This document shows positions 33,957-46,111 of a stretch of DNA of 64,000 nucleotides, one piece after another. The position numbers and the translations under genes are program-made. The DNA lies in assembly GCA_037501455.1 (NCBI GenBank), contig CM074861.1, forward strand, positions 96,387,001 through 96,451,000, given 5' to 3'. The notes beneath the pieces are model-generated. The model was not told the origin of the DNA, made no database searches, and saw nothing but the letters and a program-made list of their open reading frames with translations. Source of the stretch: Lantana camara (Eukaryota; Streptophyta; Magnoliopsida; Lamiales; Verbenaceae). Numbering within the stretch: the first letter of the stretch is position 1; each line of letters begins with the position of its first letter.

Positions 33957-36560
33957 TCAGACCAGTCTCATTGGTTTACGAACGCTAAGGAGCTTCACGT
34001 CGTCCACGACCGGCCCACAAAGGGAAGCAAAATCGTCGCTCCTCATATGATAGTACGTGCTGAGGAACATGATTCGAGTTCTTGTAGCTGTTGCCACAAA
34101 CTGCAGCACGGCCCTTTTGTACCCTCCTTTGCCTTTCGACTCGTAAGGAACCTTAAGGGTGTCTTTTCCAGCAAAGGCCTCAACGATCATGGACCCTTCA
34201 CAAGCATTGCTGGCATCGCCCACTGCAAAGGTGAGGCGGTAGGTTTTGCCTACGATGGTTCTTGCCACCTGTGCAATGGCACTTTCTTTTCCACCCACGA
34301 GCTCGATTGCTCGTTGCCCGTGCGGGACAGAAAAGTGGGCTGAGTCGATGTATTTGACAGCTTTGAGGGATTCCACCATCCATGCGGGGAGCGCGGAATT
34401 GTCATCTTCTATGTTTGGGGGGATCAGGACTCCCCAGCTTGTGTTGGGGAAAATATAGGCACCTTCTTCGAAATCCCCGTTCTTGAGGAGGTTAGCTGCA
34501 CGGAAAGATCATGATTTAAGTGCTGTGAAATGCCAGATTCTTGAAAAGAGATGAAGTGGTTAAGAAATGTGAATTCATTGCACAAAAGCCACTTTCAGAA
34601 ATATTCGACATATTGAAGAGAAAATCTCCTATCTTGTCTCCTACATCTGTACAAGTAGGACTGGCAATTTTTAAGTCTGGGGTCCCAGTTTAACTGTAGC
34701 CAGTGCTGTGGGATTTTGATATCCACATGGAAATCAATGAATTATGAAGGCATACTAGTCATGGCCATGAGAGGAAAAACATGCATTTAATCATAAGCTT
34801 AAAAAGCAATTAGCTGTAGTCCAGGAATTAGATACTCATTATGAAGGATGATGTGATTATAACGTGATATGCTTCTAATTCTGAACAAGAAGTGATTAAA
34901 CATGGACTAACCAACCACTTCACATATCATCAAACTAAGTTAATGTCTAAATGACCACGAACGAATCATAAAACTTCGTTAAATAACAAATTATGAAGTC
35001 CTTCAAACCAACAAAACAGCAGAATGATCATAATTTAAGTCGACTTACCACTAGTTGGCTTAGGAGGATACAGAGCCCGAATAGCAATCGAATCAATAAG
35101 GGGCCCGCACGCCGGATCCTCTTCAACACCAGGATTGTGAATCAGAATCTCTGCCACACTGTAACTAGCACGGAACGCCCAGGCATAGGAATCCCACCCG
35201 TTGCTGCTGTACAGCGTTTGAATAGGCAGCACACCATAGTCGGGCGAAACAGAGACATTTACATTCTCTTCTTGAGCACAGGTTCGAGCCGCACTAAATG
35301 TCAGTGAATAATACATCCCTTTAGTCACATTTATGAGTTGCTTTATCGAAGCCTCGTTTCCAAGCCTAACAGCAGCGTAACCCTCAGGAACCACTAGTAA
35401 CATGTCACCTTGTTTTTGACCGGCTTTAATGTACTCGACAAAACCGGAGATTTGCCATTTCGGAATGGCGTGGGGTTTGAGTACAACGGTTTTGTTGAGG
35501 TCCGCGGACATGGGAGCTTGCTCGAAGTTGCCATTGTCCAACAGTCCTGCAATTTCAGGTGATTCAAATTAGTTACTAATTAAGTTTCTTAAAAAGTTGA
35601 AAAGATATTGAGGGAAGTGGGGAAATGAGATTTAGTATCTACTTTCTATCTGGTTACAGATACTTGGAAAGTGAAGTAACATGCTAATGGGGACATGTGC
35701 ATATACAAAAGATCAGGACCAGTTAGAGATTGGCTTTAGGCAGGGTCTCAATCAGTTCCATGTGCAAGACACGTGAGCACAAATTGGATGTGTTTTCATA
35801 GAATAATCATCGAAATTACCTCGGAATATTTGTCATTCTACTGAAAATGTTCAGCACATGTAGTAGAATGAACCTTCATAGAAATCAAATGAATATAAAA
35901 TGATGGCTTTTCACCAGTTCAAGAATCCAATACGAAACCCAAGATTATCTGGTTTGAATACGAGGAATTTTAAACTAAAACGATTCTGGTTTTTCCCAAA
36001 TCCAAGAAAATGGTGAACAACACAAGAAGAGCAACCAAAAGAATCACCAATTTAATGCCATGGCAGAAGTAAGTGATTTCTCACCAGTCACCATTAAGAA
36101 AAACATCATAAATGCAGGAATGCTATGTAACTTTAATGTTTTCGTTTACATTTTAACCCATCATATCATCAACCTATTCCAAAGCATGGGTCTTCAAAAC
36201 TTTAGTCTTCAACATTATTATGTGATGATTCTTCTTAAACCTCCACCTTATACAACGAAAATCAGAAATAGCAGCACAAGAAACCATCAAGTTCCAATTT
36301 TTACGACTTAATTCCTCCTTCTCAGTCCTCCTAAACTATAAAGATTGAATTTTGAAAACAACAGCACAAATCTTCAACAAAAACCAGCCAAGTTCCCCAC
36401 ATACATACACAAACCAAGCAACAATTCCAGCAAAATAAAGCTCAAAACAAGGAGACAAAACACACAAATCCCAACTTCCGAGCTTACCATCCCTGAAGGC
36501 AGAGGCAAGGTGGCAAGTGGCCACACACATTAGCACCGACAACACCGTGAAACCCTTCAT
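33957..36560 (-). CDS. DUF642 (BIIDXI/DGR-like) secreted cell-wall protein, 369 aa, complete
   Basis: Three exons on the minus strand: 36560-36488, 35546-35049 and 34495-33957, all junctions GT-AG and phase 1, giving 369 aa, the usual family length. The start chosen is MKGFTVLSVLM, which opens a signal peptide ending near LASAF; an in-frame ATG lies 9 codons upstream. The mature protein has two DUF642 halves, each a galactose-binding-like fold. The first contains IPKWQISGFVEYI, GDMLLVVPEGYAAVRLGNEA, YYSLTFSAARTCAQ and NPGVEEDPACGPLIDS. The second contains LLKNGDFEEGAY, ESAIAQVARTIVGKTY, LTFAVGDASNACEGSM and SLCGPVVDDVKL. The paired Cys-containing blocks are intact. Family members sit in the apoplast, bind wall polysaccharide and interact with or activate pectin methylesterase. 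I cannot tell which paralogue it is. The nearest gene upstream is QCR7 on the same strand. Confidence 0.96.
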
Positions 36561-36654
36561 CCTTAACTGATTAGTACCACACATTTCTCCTAGGTACACA
36601 GAACAATAATGGTGTTGTGTTGTCTTGAGCTGTGGTTTCAAATGTGGCTCAAGA

Positions 36655-36680
36655 ATGGCCTTTTTATGCATGCCAACCCT
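36655..36680 (-). promoter_or_regulatory. Possible TATA region of the DUF642 gene
   Basis: About 100 bases upstream of the ATG the minus strand reads GCATGCATAAAAAGGCC: a TATA-like CATAAAAAGG preceded by an RY-type CATGCA motif. Position and composition fit a core promoter, but nothing else supports it. Confidence 0.3.
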
Positions 36681-38132
36681 CGAAAATCTCCCTGGACTTT
36701 TGGTGTAATAACATTTGTGCCCAAAACAATATGTGGGGTGGGTGCAGTAGCTTTTTTGGACTGGGGGTCTGTAACTTCACATGGGTTCATTAAGTGAGGT
36801 GCAGATCGCCTTCTTTTTTAGTTTTTAATATATATCTTGTGTTCTATTTAGGGTAAATAGGGATGAGAAAAGCTGTTTGCAGCCCACTTGGGTTCTCACA
36901 TCACTTCGCCAGAGATGGTGCAGACTGCAGCGCATCCATGGCGTCACGACGACTCTTGCCCTTACTTTGTAGTAGGCTTCTTAGATAGGGACTGAACCAG
37001 CCAACTTTCTTGTTTTTTAACTAAATTCAAGCATTTATCTTGAAATTCATGTAATTCACTGTGTTTTTTTACGTTATATTTCGAGTAATTCTAGTCCGAG
37101 CTTGGTTCGGTCAAACCGATGTAACGAGAGGACAAGTGTTTTATCCTTGCCGTATGGTTGGTGAAAAATTTAGGGAGAGTGACCAATCAAACAGCAAGTG
37201 TTATACATTTGCCTTTTTAATTGGTTGGGTTCGCCCTAGAATTTTCCTTATATTTCCTCTTTCGTGTACTTTTGTTTTACGGATTTATATCAACTAAATA
37301 ATAAATTACTTATTATGTAGGGACGTTTGGGCAACTTATGCTTAATTAGTTATTTGATTGATTTTAAACCATCCTAGGATGGACTAGAATTTATAACGAA
37401 AAGCGGAAAAGGAAGACGAAAATTTATAATATGAAAAATATAAATAATATTAGTGGTGAAGCGGTAAATTTTTTTAAAATTAAATGAGTAGACAGACCAG
37501 AATCCCTAATTAAGAAGACAAAAATAAAAAAAATTGAAAATATATAGATAATGAAAAAAAGAATTCAAAATTAAGAGGAGGTTCCCCAACTCCCTAATAA
37601 CAGGTTGGGGTCCGAAGTAGGCGGGAGCCGTAAGACATTCGAAGATGTAAATTGTCTTCCGTCGACTAAATAATAAATTACTTTTTACTAAATAATATTT
37701 GGCTAATTTTCGGCTCAAATTATTTGTGTAAGTTGTAAAAATTTCATATAAAATTATTTAACCTTTTGTTTTCCTATTTTGTATTTGGTTGTCATGAACT
37801 TATCCAAAGGAGGAATCTAATTTATTTTGAAAATTTTAGGTTATTCATATTAAATTTATCAAACACCATAGATAATTTATTATGATTGCCCCCTCCCTAC
37901 GTGATTCTTGAAGCATCGCATCGAGATATTTAAAAGGAAAAAAACAAAGAAACTAGAAAATGGTGTACAATAGCACATGCATTGGTTAGATTGATTAATA
38001 AAAGCCGCTTTTAGTCAAGACCCCAACCTTAAATTACTCGTCCACAATTATGAGAGATGTCTGCATTTGATGAAATTAAGGTGCATGAGGTAATGTACAA
38101 ATGATACAAAACATTACCATTTTATAAATATG
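36681..38132. other. Spacer, upstream side of the DUF642 gene
   Basis: No gene is recognised. Small AT-rich open frames (for example 37061-37297 and 37506-37718) lack any recognisable motif. Confidence 0.5.
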
Positions 38133-38150
38133 AAGAAATGCCATATTTGT

Positions 38151-38267
38151 AACACGAGCAGATGGTTTAGTGATAAACATCTGCGCCTATGAATTAGTAG
38201 GTCATGCATTCGAATTTTATTGAGAGTAGTTGGAGAACCAACATTGATCCTCTTTTTTAAAAAAAGA
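38151..38267 (+). mobile_element. tRNA-derived SINE, about 117 bp
   Basis: The body has a pol III box A-like ATGGTTTAGTGATAAAC and a box B-like GCATTCGAATTT about 35 bases later, ending in TCTTTTTTAAAAAAAG. An 18-bp target duplication AAGAAATG(C/T)CATATTTGT flanks it (38133-38150 and 38268-38285) with one mismatch. The long, nearly perfect duplication is strong evidence for retroposition. Confidence 0.75.
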
Positions 38268-38296
38268 AAGAAATGTCATATTTGTGGGAATTTTAA

Positions 38297-38549
38297 GGAA
38301 CAAGCTACGCATAAGTTTGGAGTGCTTGATAACCCGTTAATTTCAAAATTACTCATACGCTAAGTGTTCGACATTATGCTAACTTAATTAAAAGTCCCTT
38401 ATTTGAGTCTGGAACAAGCTAGGCATAAGTTTGGAGTCCTTGATAACTCGTTAATTTCAAAATTACTCATATATATATATCATTAAGCAATGTAGTTTAA
38501 TTGTTCGATATTATGCTAACTTAACTAAAAGTCTCATATTTGAGTCTGT
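38297..38549. repeat. Diverged tandem duplication, about 114-bp unit
   Basis: Both copies begin GGAACAAGCTA(C/G)GCATAAGT and run through TTCAAAATTACTCATA to AAAGTC..TATTTGAGTCT. The first is 38297-38410 and the second 38411-38549. The second carries about 25 extra bases including an (AT)n tract. Confidence 0.85.
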
Positions 38550-39415
38550 AGATACATAGACACTTACTATAAGTAGTGAGACCGTGATTTATCTCATCTC
38601 CTACTGGTGTGAGATCACTTAGGAGGGGCGCCTAAGTTGGACGATTCCACCTTTTTTTGAACAATTTTTTCACTTTAATCCTTTAACCTCGTGTTCCGGG
38701 TCCGCCATTCCTATTACGAGGGCCCAGTAGGGCCCACATCATAGGAAGTGTACGAGACCTAATCCAAAACAACCATCATGCCTTGTTTTGATGAGCCTTT
38801 TCTCGATGGATCAGAATTCAGAACCTAAGTAGGCCTAACTCAGTAACCATATTAAGATGTGGACCGGGAAATAATATTAACCTCTTCTTTTTATTATATT
38901 CTATAAAATAAATATTAAAATATTATCCCAATCTAATTATATTATCGATCTTGGAAGTTTGTCCAGGTGGGAAAAAAATTAGATACAGACTTGTACAGTT
39001 TTTTAGTCTAATTTCTGAATTATTTGTATTGTTGATAGATGAGAGAAAATAATAATTGATTTTAGGAGGATTGATAATTTGTCATTTCCATGGAAAAGTG
39101 GGTGGGAGGAATACGCCAAAAAATCTTCAAAATCATGTCTTTTAGACTTGTATTATCAAGACAAGATTCTCTATGTCGGTAGAAAAATTTTTGGATTTTG
39201 AACCATTGTAGGCTAATAATGTCATAACATTCTCGTTCTTTTTCTTGGTTTAAGAAAAAAACAAAAAAGCCACCCTATATTATGTATATATACCCATACG
39301 ATATGATATAAATTATAATTATTTTTTTTTAACTCTGTAAATATTAAATAGATTGTTTGATGTGAATATTCAAAATGACAAGATAGTACTAATAGATTTG
39401 TCAAGAGTGTATGAC
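38550..39415. other. AT-rich spacer
   Basis: I see no gene, RNA or complete mobile element. Confidence 0.5.
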
Positions 39416-39906
39416 TAAGGCTGCAAACAAGACGAGTTTGGCCTAAAATGGATGACTCGAGCTCCAGCTTAGGAATCAATATAATGGCTCGAGCCTAGGG
39501 GCCGAGCTCTTTCTTGTTTCTTTCTTTCTTTTTTTGATAGATTGAACTCCGCTCTCACCGAATTCGAGCTTAGATTACTTCGGCTTGATTAGGCTTGCCA
39601 TATATGTTATGTATTTATTTAGTATATTATTTAAGTATGAAACTATAATATTATATAATAAAATATATAGTTGTATAATTATTTAATACAAGTATTATAA
39701 ATTAAAAAAATATATTTTTTATAAATATATATAACTCCTAACTCGCAAGCCATAAGTCAAGTCACATGGAACTCAAGTTCGCCTCGAGATTAGCTCGGGC
39801 TCCTTGGAACTCAGATCGAGCTCGTTTCAATTTGATTTCAAATCAAATCAATGCGAACACAGTTTGCCAGTCTCGCGAGTTGGCTCGACTAGTTCACAGC
39901 CCAAAA
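39416..39906. mobile_element. Possible old hAT-type MITE
   Basis: The left end TAAGGCTGCAAAC is a diverged inverted match of the right end (reverse complement TTGGGCTGTGAAC). Both subterminal zones carry repeated GCTCGAG/CTCGAGC motifs around an AT-rich centre, the layout of hAT MITEs. The flanking octamers (TGTATGAC and AAATGGAC) do not match well, so the boundaries are uncertain. Confidence 0.4.
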
Positions 39907-41109
39907 ATGGACTAAATTTTAAATCCAACTTAATTTTGCTACTTTGATTAAAAGCAATCCACAAAATTTGATTTAATTTGGAATTATAGGTTATATGTAA
40001 CTATAGGGTAATTAATGTATATCCAAATTCTTGTTTTGATGCATGCACAAGCCAAAGTTTTGGAGACACAATCCAACCAATTATTATCCCTTTCCTAATC
40101 CCTAATTAATAGTCCATCTTCTCATCAGTAGCCCAGTGGTCCTATCACCTATGTTTGCTAACCTTGAAAAGTACACATCAATAATAATAGCAATATACCA
40201 GCCGTTGCATTTTACATTTCCATATATAATTACAGTCCCCACCCCCTAGAATTATCTTTTTAAGATCAATTATAACGGAAAAAAAAAAAACTAATCCGAT
40301 CAAGTTCTCCACTGCACTTTCACCGCACATATTACCAAACACGAATGTTGTATTAGGTGAAATGTTAAAGTTGATCAGTGATAATGTAGTTTGGAGGGCT
40401 AATAAGTAATAATGTAGTTTGACATGAAACGGCCAGGAAAGTAGCACGTCGATATTGGAGTATGGCGGCCCAATCTGGTGTGGTGTTACATTGAAAGGGA
40501 CATAATAGCCGACGATGGAATACAAGTTAAATCTCAGCATTGATTGACCGGACCGGAACCCTCCGCTTCGCAGTTCTATATATGGCCCTTTGCATATTTT
40601 ACTTCCCTCTCACCCTTTAATGCTCTTGTACTTGTCCCCAATCATTCATGCACTATCCTATTTTCCCACAATTAACTTTGTTCATCCTTTTAATAGTACT
40701 GTGCTTGTGCTATTGTTCATCAACATTTACTGTGCCGCCTTGGCATAAGCGTGGTTTTGTCTAGGAGTAGCTAGCTCACCTTGTCTCGTACACGACATCT
40801 TCATACATTTGAATTCATCACGGAAGCCCCCAAACAATTCTCCAAAATCCACGATTTACCTCCTAATCAAGTCCAAAACTAGTGACAAACTCCCCAAACT
40901 CAATCCGGTCGACCTGTACGTCAATTACATCCGAGTGTTATTCTTAGGAAAAGCTCCCTAAATATACTCAAAGGACAAAATGGAAGGTGACTTTAATTGA
41001 AGCATAGGCAGCGTCCTCATGGTATCACATGCCATGTCCATAAGTAGATAATACTAGAATTAATCAAGACCAGCAATTCCAAACCTTGTTTCCATTACAT
41101 TCTTATCCC
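39907..41109. other. Spacer between the hAT relics
   Basis: No gene is recognised. A 120-codon minus-strand open frame at 40178-40540 has no motif I recognise and no intron or promoter context. Confidence 0.45.
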
Positions 41110-41215
41110 TAGGGATGGCAATTGGGCCGGGTCCGCCGGGTCTGGACCCGGACCCGCCCCGCCAGACCCGCTTCAGACCCACCCCATCGGGTCCCGGGTC
41201 GGGTCTAGACAAACA
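41110..41215. mobile_element. Single end of a hAT-type element
   Basis: TAGGGATGGCAA is followed by dense GGGTC/GACCC subterminal repeats, as in a hAT left end. No matching right end (TTGCCATCCCTA) was seen nearby, so it is a truncated relic. Confidence 0.45.
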
Positions 41216-41557
41216 GAAAATTTAGATATAAGTTATCCCTTTAATCTTAAATCTTTTCCTATTATTCAGATTTTGCTAAAGTTAAAAGTTTAATGGTTTA
41301 TATCCGTTTATAAGCTATGATCAAAATAACTCAGAAAATTTAGAGACTTCAACAAGAAACCCCCTCTTAGTTTTCGATAATTATTTAGAAATACAAGCAT
41401 TCCTCCAAACATTACAGAATCAACAATATGAACCCATAGAGTCCATTGCTCGTTATCTATCCACACCGGCACTAGATTCAAACACATTATCGTTGTTGTC
41501 CCTTATTATATCATGTGTAATTCAATGGAAGGCAGTTCCAGAAGAAAAGAGATCCAC

Positions 41558-43430
41558 TCAAGGAATAGTGCGCTGATAAAGAGGCAAAGCACCGAGCGCT
41601 TCACGTTCAGCATTCTCTCTCTTGACCTGCAGTGACATTGTAAACATAGGAGGTAAAATTTCAGCAGGAAAACAATTAAACGGCGGAAAAGGAATACGAG
41701 AGGTGGGAGTTGTGATAATTTTGCGTTCCACGTCAGCGGTGTTGAAGTCGTGTGTTTCAAACTACTTAAGACGTCTTCTTTAGCCTCTTGACTGATTTAT
41801 TAGATAAAATCAATAAACAGAGTAACCAAATTATATCGAAGCTTATCTTGATATGCTACAAGGTATGAATGAATTAATGTCGGGTTTTAGTTGTGTTCGG
41901 AAACATATTTTCATGTGAATAGCTTCGGAGTATTAAGGTGTCTAAAAATCACCAACATAATGTAGTGTCGTAGGCACTTACAAGAGCCAGCATCTCCTGA
42001 AGATAGCTCCTAAATGGTGTTTGCATAGCCTGTCAAAGAAAGTAGAAGAAAAATAGAAGTCAGCTCAGTATGCAAAACAAATAAATTTCCTATCAAACAT
42101 AGGAGAAAACATGCAAGAAAAAAGAAACGTATTTGCAGCAATAATGTAGCTACAATTTACATGTACATATACTCTAAGGCAGCAAATAAATCAACAAAAA
42201 AGGCCATGGACTTTGTTCTCCATGCCACTCCTAAGGTGGTAAAATATATGTGGGGCAAATACAAGACAAACAGTTACAGGAAACGCGGCCATGGAAGTAA
42301 TGAGAAAACCAGGAATGATATGCATGTATCACCAGATAGAGAAAGTGGCAAAAGCTAGAAACCGAATATATTCATGATACAGGAGTAACAGTGCAGTAAG
42401 GTATGCTAAGGAAACCAACACATAGGTGGTTTCCTAGGGATTAACACGATCCATTTATTGAAGAAATACTGAAATAAAATCAAGCATATGATGCAACTAC
42501 AATTAGTCTGATCCCAGATATCTTTTCCCACCGAATGTCTAGCCATGTTATTCTATCCGAGATAATGATGGGTACACGGCACTCATATCCTTTTCATATC
42601 CTAAAAAGGTGAATTTACAATCATCTTCCTGCTATTCACATAACCAAAAAATACGACGATTATTTCTTTGGCCAAATATGGAATGAGTATTAGTACCCAC
42701 GGATGGTCCTATCTACTTCAGCATCCAGCAGATGCAACTAAAAGAAACCAATGCCCCAGTAAATTCACAAGAAGGAAACAACAATTTGAACACAATAACA
42801 TGGCAAAAGGAATTGGAAACACAACGGCCCATTACTGCACAGCAAGATAACATCTTTCCACAATTCCTGAAGCTGTCCACCACCCAGATATGCTATACAC
42901 ACGCAGAGAACTCTAATAAGCCAGCAAAACAATGAAATTCAAAACACAAAGCACACAAGAATCCCCATAGTCCAAATACAACTGACTTCTCAAAATTCCC
43001 CCAAGTCTTCCCGCAACCAATACAAATTGGAATAAGACTCTCAGCTATCGCAGTAAATGAATACCTGGAGATCCTCTGGAAGATAATCGTGCTTCATGGA
43101 AAGGTCCAGAGCGCGCTTGAGGCGTTGATTCCTCGCATCCACAACCTCTCTTGGCAGCCGATTCAGCGCCTCCTTCACATCCAAATCGTACATTGGGTCG
43201 TATAAATCGTCATATCGAAGACCTAGTTTCCCAAATCATAATTCAAAAACAAGCAAGAACATGAAAAATCAGAACTCCTATAAACATACACCACAAGACA
43301 TGACATCCGCACTTCAATCCATCTATAAAGTACCGTATTTCCGGAGGCGAGTGGATACGGCTTTCATGTGTAGCTTGGCTAAAGGGTTCCGGTTTGGGTC
43401 CACTAGCCATTTGGATATAGCAGACGCCAT
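41558..43430 (-). CDS. QCR7: Cytochrome b-c1 complex subunit 7 (14 kDa subunit of mitochondrial complex III), 123 aa, complete
   Basis: Four exons on the minus strand: 43430-43334, 43222-43065, 42029-41982 and 41626-41558, all GT-AG, together 124 codons with the stop. The protein reads MASAISKWLVDPNRNP, then LRYDDLYDPMYDLDVKEALN, PREVVDARNQRLKRALDLS, EDLQAMQTPFRSYLQEMLAL and ends REALGALPLYQRTIP, matching plant QCR7 along its whole length (usually 122-123 aa). It is a nuclear-encoded small subunit on the matrix side of complex III, needed for assembly around cytochrome b. It has no cleavable presequence, as is usual. Introns 2 (1035 bp) and 3 (355 bp) are unremarkable. The 3' LTR end of copia-A begins 397 bp upstream of the start codon in the same orientation. 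Confidence 0.97.
41627..41981 (-). other. Intron 3 of QCR7
   Basis: GT at 41981-41980 and AG at 41628-41627 define it. No embedded feature is seen. Confidence 0.85.
42030..43064 (-). other. Intron 2 of QCR7
   Basis: A 1035-bp AT-rich intron with junctions in phase 0. Plus-strand open frames inside it (for example 42161-42358 and 42668-42935) have no recognisable motif. Confidence 0.85.
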
Positions 43431-43827
43431 TACAGAACTCTGAAAATCTCTCTCTCGAACTTTCTTTCACTAAAGATTTCTTCTTTCTTCGAAAATGTGG
43501 TGTTATAGTGGTGATTGCTAAATGTTTGTGATAATACACGCGACTTTCCAAAACGGAGCCCTACTCACTAGCGATGCTTCAGAAAATCTACTTCGGAAGT
43601 TATTTGTAAGAGTAACTGTAAAGAACTGTAGCAAACGAAACAGAAGGTAATTAACGGCTTCTAGGGCATTCTCTCACCGAGATAATTAAATAACAAAACA
43701 GAGAGTCTCACGTACATTTGTAACCTAGAGATAATTAAATATTTTTTCTTTTAAACAGTAATTTATATAAAGTGAACTAGTAATTATAAAACTTTAATAA
43801 TGTAAGATAATGGTTGTCAATGCATAT
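43431..43827 (-). promoter_or_regulatory. 5' UTR and remaining proximal promoter of QCR7
   Basis: These 397 bases are all the native sequence left between the QCR7 start and the copia-A LTR. The part next to the ATG contains CT/GA-rich tracts (43440-43500). The bases at 43823-43827 are the left target-site copy CATAT of copia-A. Confidence 0.5.
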
Positions 43828-44107
43828 TGTAGAAAACCCTTAACCTAGCTATGGAGGCGTGAGGAGGAAAAGGTGCAGAGAGAGAGAACGAGATTAGGGT
43901 TTACTGATATTTTCTAATAGAATGAATAATCGTATCTCAAATAATACATACAAAGCCTATTTAAGAAGCCACGAGGCCAACGGTAACAAACGACGCGTGG
44001 GGAAAACGCAAGAAACAAAGACAAGTAAAACACGTTTCTAGAAATACAAAAACAAAGTGGCCAAACATTAACATGGCCCAAAAGAATAAAAAAGCCCAAT
44101 TCCAACA
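43828..44107 (-). repeat. 3' LTR of copia-A (280 bp)
   Basis: On the minus strand it follows the RNase H stop and a short purine-rich tract (GAGGGCGGC). Being the 3' LTR upstream of QCR7 in the same orientation, it could in principle act as a promoter. Confidence 0.93.
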
Positions 44108-44114
44108 GCCGCCC

Positions 44115-46111
44115 TCAAGTTGGAGCTTCATTGAATAAAAAGCCCAACTTGCCCAATATCGCCTGAAAACGGGGACCACCCAGAGACTTAGTAAAAATAT
44201 CAGCCAGTTGATCCGTAGTTGAAATATGACGGGGTAATATGAATCCCTTCTTGAATTGATTCCTCACAATATGACAGTCGATCTCCAAGTGTTTCGTACG
44301 TTCATGGAAGACCCGATTTTCAGTGATGTGTAAGGTCTCCTTATTGTCACACCAAAGAGAAATAGGCAGGCTAACTTTAACTTGCAGGTCTTGAAGTAAG
44401 TAACTGAGCCACTGCAGCTCAGAGACTGTTGTTCCCAAACTCCTGTATTCTGCTTCACAGGAGGATTTGCTGACTGTAGGCTGCTTCTTGCTCTTCCAAG
44501 ATACAAGTGCACCACCTAACAAAACACAAAAACCAGTTAATGACTTTCGTGTGATAGTACAATTAGCCCAATCTGCATCACTAAATGCAGACAGGACAAG
44601 ATCATTAGCTGCTAACAAGAACAGCCCAGTCTATCTCGTTCCTGCAAGGTATTTAAGCACATGCAATGCTGCATCCCAATGAGATTGCATTGGATTAGAA
44701 ACAAATTGACTTAGCTGTTGTATAGAAAAGTCAATATCTGGCCTAGTCAGATTGAGGTAAAGCAATCTGCCAATAAGCCTTATGTATTTAGCCGGATCTA
44801 GAAAAGAAGTATCATTAAGTAAATCAAACTTGTACCCTGCAACAAGTGGTGTACTCACTGGTCTGCAATCATTGAGACCAGAATCAATGAGGAGATCCAA
44901 AATATACTTCTTTTGAGCTACAAGCATTCCATCATTACACTGAAAAGTTTAAGACCTAGGAAATATTTTGCAGTCCCTAGATCCTTAATAGTAAATGCTG
45001 AATCCAAATATTCTTCAATATCAGATATAATATCATCATTTGATCCAGAGATTAATACATCATCAACATATACAATGAGCATAACAAAATACCCATTCTC
45101 AGTAAAGGTAAAGAGACAATGATCATGAGCTAATTGCTCAAAACCATAAGCCAACAATTTTTTAGTAAATTCTAAGTTCCATTGTCTGGAGGCCTGCTTA
45201 AGACCATATAAAGACTTAGTAAGCTTGCAAACCTGCCCAGGTTTGCACTTGTCATACCCTTGAGGAGGTAATAAATAAACATCTTCATCTAAGAAACCGT
45301 GAAGAAAAGCATTATTAATATCCAATTGATATAGGCCCCAACCCCTAGCAGTAACCAGGGCCAAGAACACTCTGACGGTTACAAGTTTGGCAACAGGTGA
45401 GAAACTGTCATAATAATCTATTCCAAAGGTTTGATTAAAGCCTTTAGCAACCAACCTAGCCTTATATCTGTCTACAGTGCCATCTGGGTTAAATTTAACC
45501 TTAAAACCCCATTTAGACCCAATAGCTTTCTTACCACTAGGTAAATCTGTTTAAACCCATGTTTGATTAGACTCTAAAGCTTTAAGTTCTTTATTCATAG
45601 CCTCAACCCACTCAGGGTGCTAAATAGCTTGGGAATAATTAATGGGTTCAGGAATAGGTGCTAAATTACTCATAAAAGTGGCATAACTCTCAGCATAAGG
45701 TAACTGATCATGAGAAATTAAACATTTATTCTCACCATTATTAGATTGCAATGTAAACCTCACATTACAAACATAATCCTGCATCCATGCAAGTGTACTC
45801 TTAAGCCTCTGACTGATCCTAGGTTGCTGATTTTCATCAACTTTAGGTGGGTCAGAATCATGTGTAATATCTGGAGAGGAAACTTCCAGATTTTGTTGTT
45901 CAAAAATAGCATTTTTATGTGACTCATCATAAGTAATAGAAGCATCATCAGTAGTATGAATATGTATCTTAGAAGCATCAACATCAAAGGTATTACTTTC
46001 TTTGTAAGGGAACATATCCTTAAAAAATTTAACATCTCTTGAAATAATAACAGTTTGTTGATCAAGATTGAACAATTTATAACCCTTTTTACCTTGAGGA
46101 TACCCAATCAG
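44115..46111 (-). pseudogene. Copia-A pol, second half: integrase C-terminus, reverse transcriptase, RNase H
   Basis: Reading right to left from the copia-B insertion: GYPQGKKGYKLFNL (end of the integrase region), then a variable linker, then reverse transcriptase with KARLVAKGFNQ, YDSFSPVAK, QLDINNAFLHG and YVDDVLISG. RNase H follows with SDADWA, EAEYRSL, LWCDN and HERTKHLEIDCH, ending with TGA at 44115-44117. Breaks include an in-frame TAA before the RT (about 45554), a frameshift near 44920 after YFLGLKLF, and an in-frame stop near 44631 between the RT tail and RNase H. It cannot produce an enzyme. Confidence 0.93.

Noticed and set aside
33783..34343. A 186-codon plus-strand open frame
   Set aside because: It is antisense to the last exon of the DUF642 gene, whose splice sites and conserved motifs are unambiguous.
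38151..38267. A functional tRNA gene
   Set aside because: Box A and box B are present, but no cloverleaf or anticodon stem can be drawn, and the long flanking duplication shows a SINE.
40178..40540. A 120-codon minus-strand open frame in the spacer
   Set aside because: No domain, AT-rich hydrophobic composition, no supporting exon structure.
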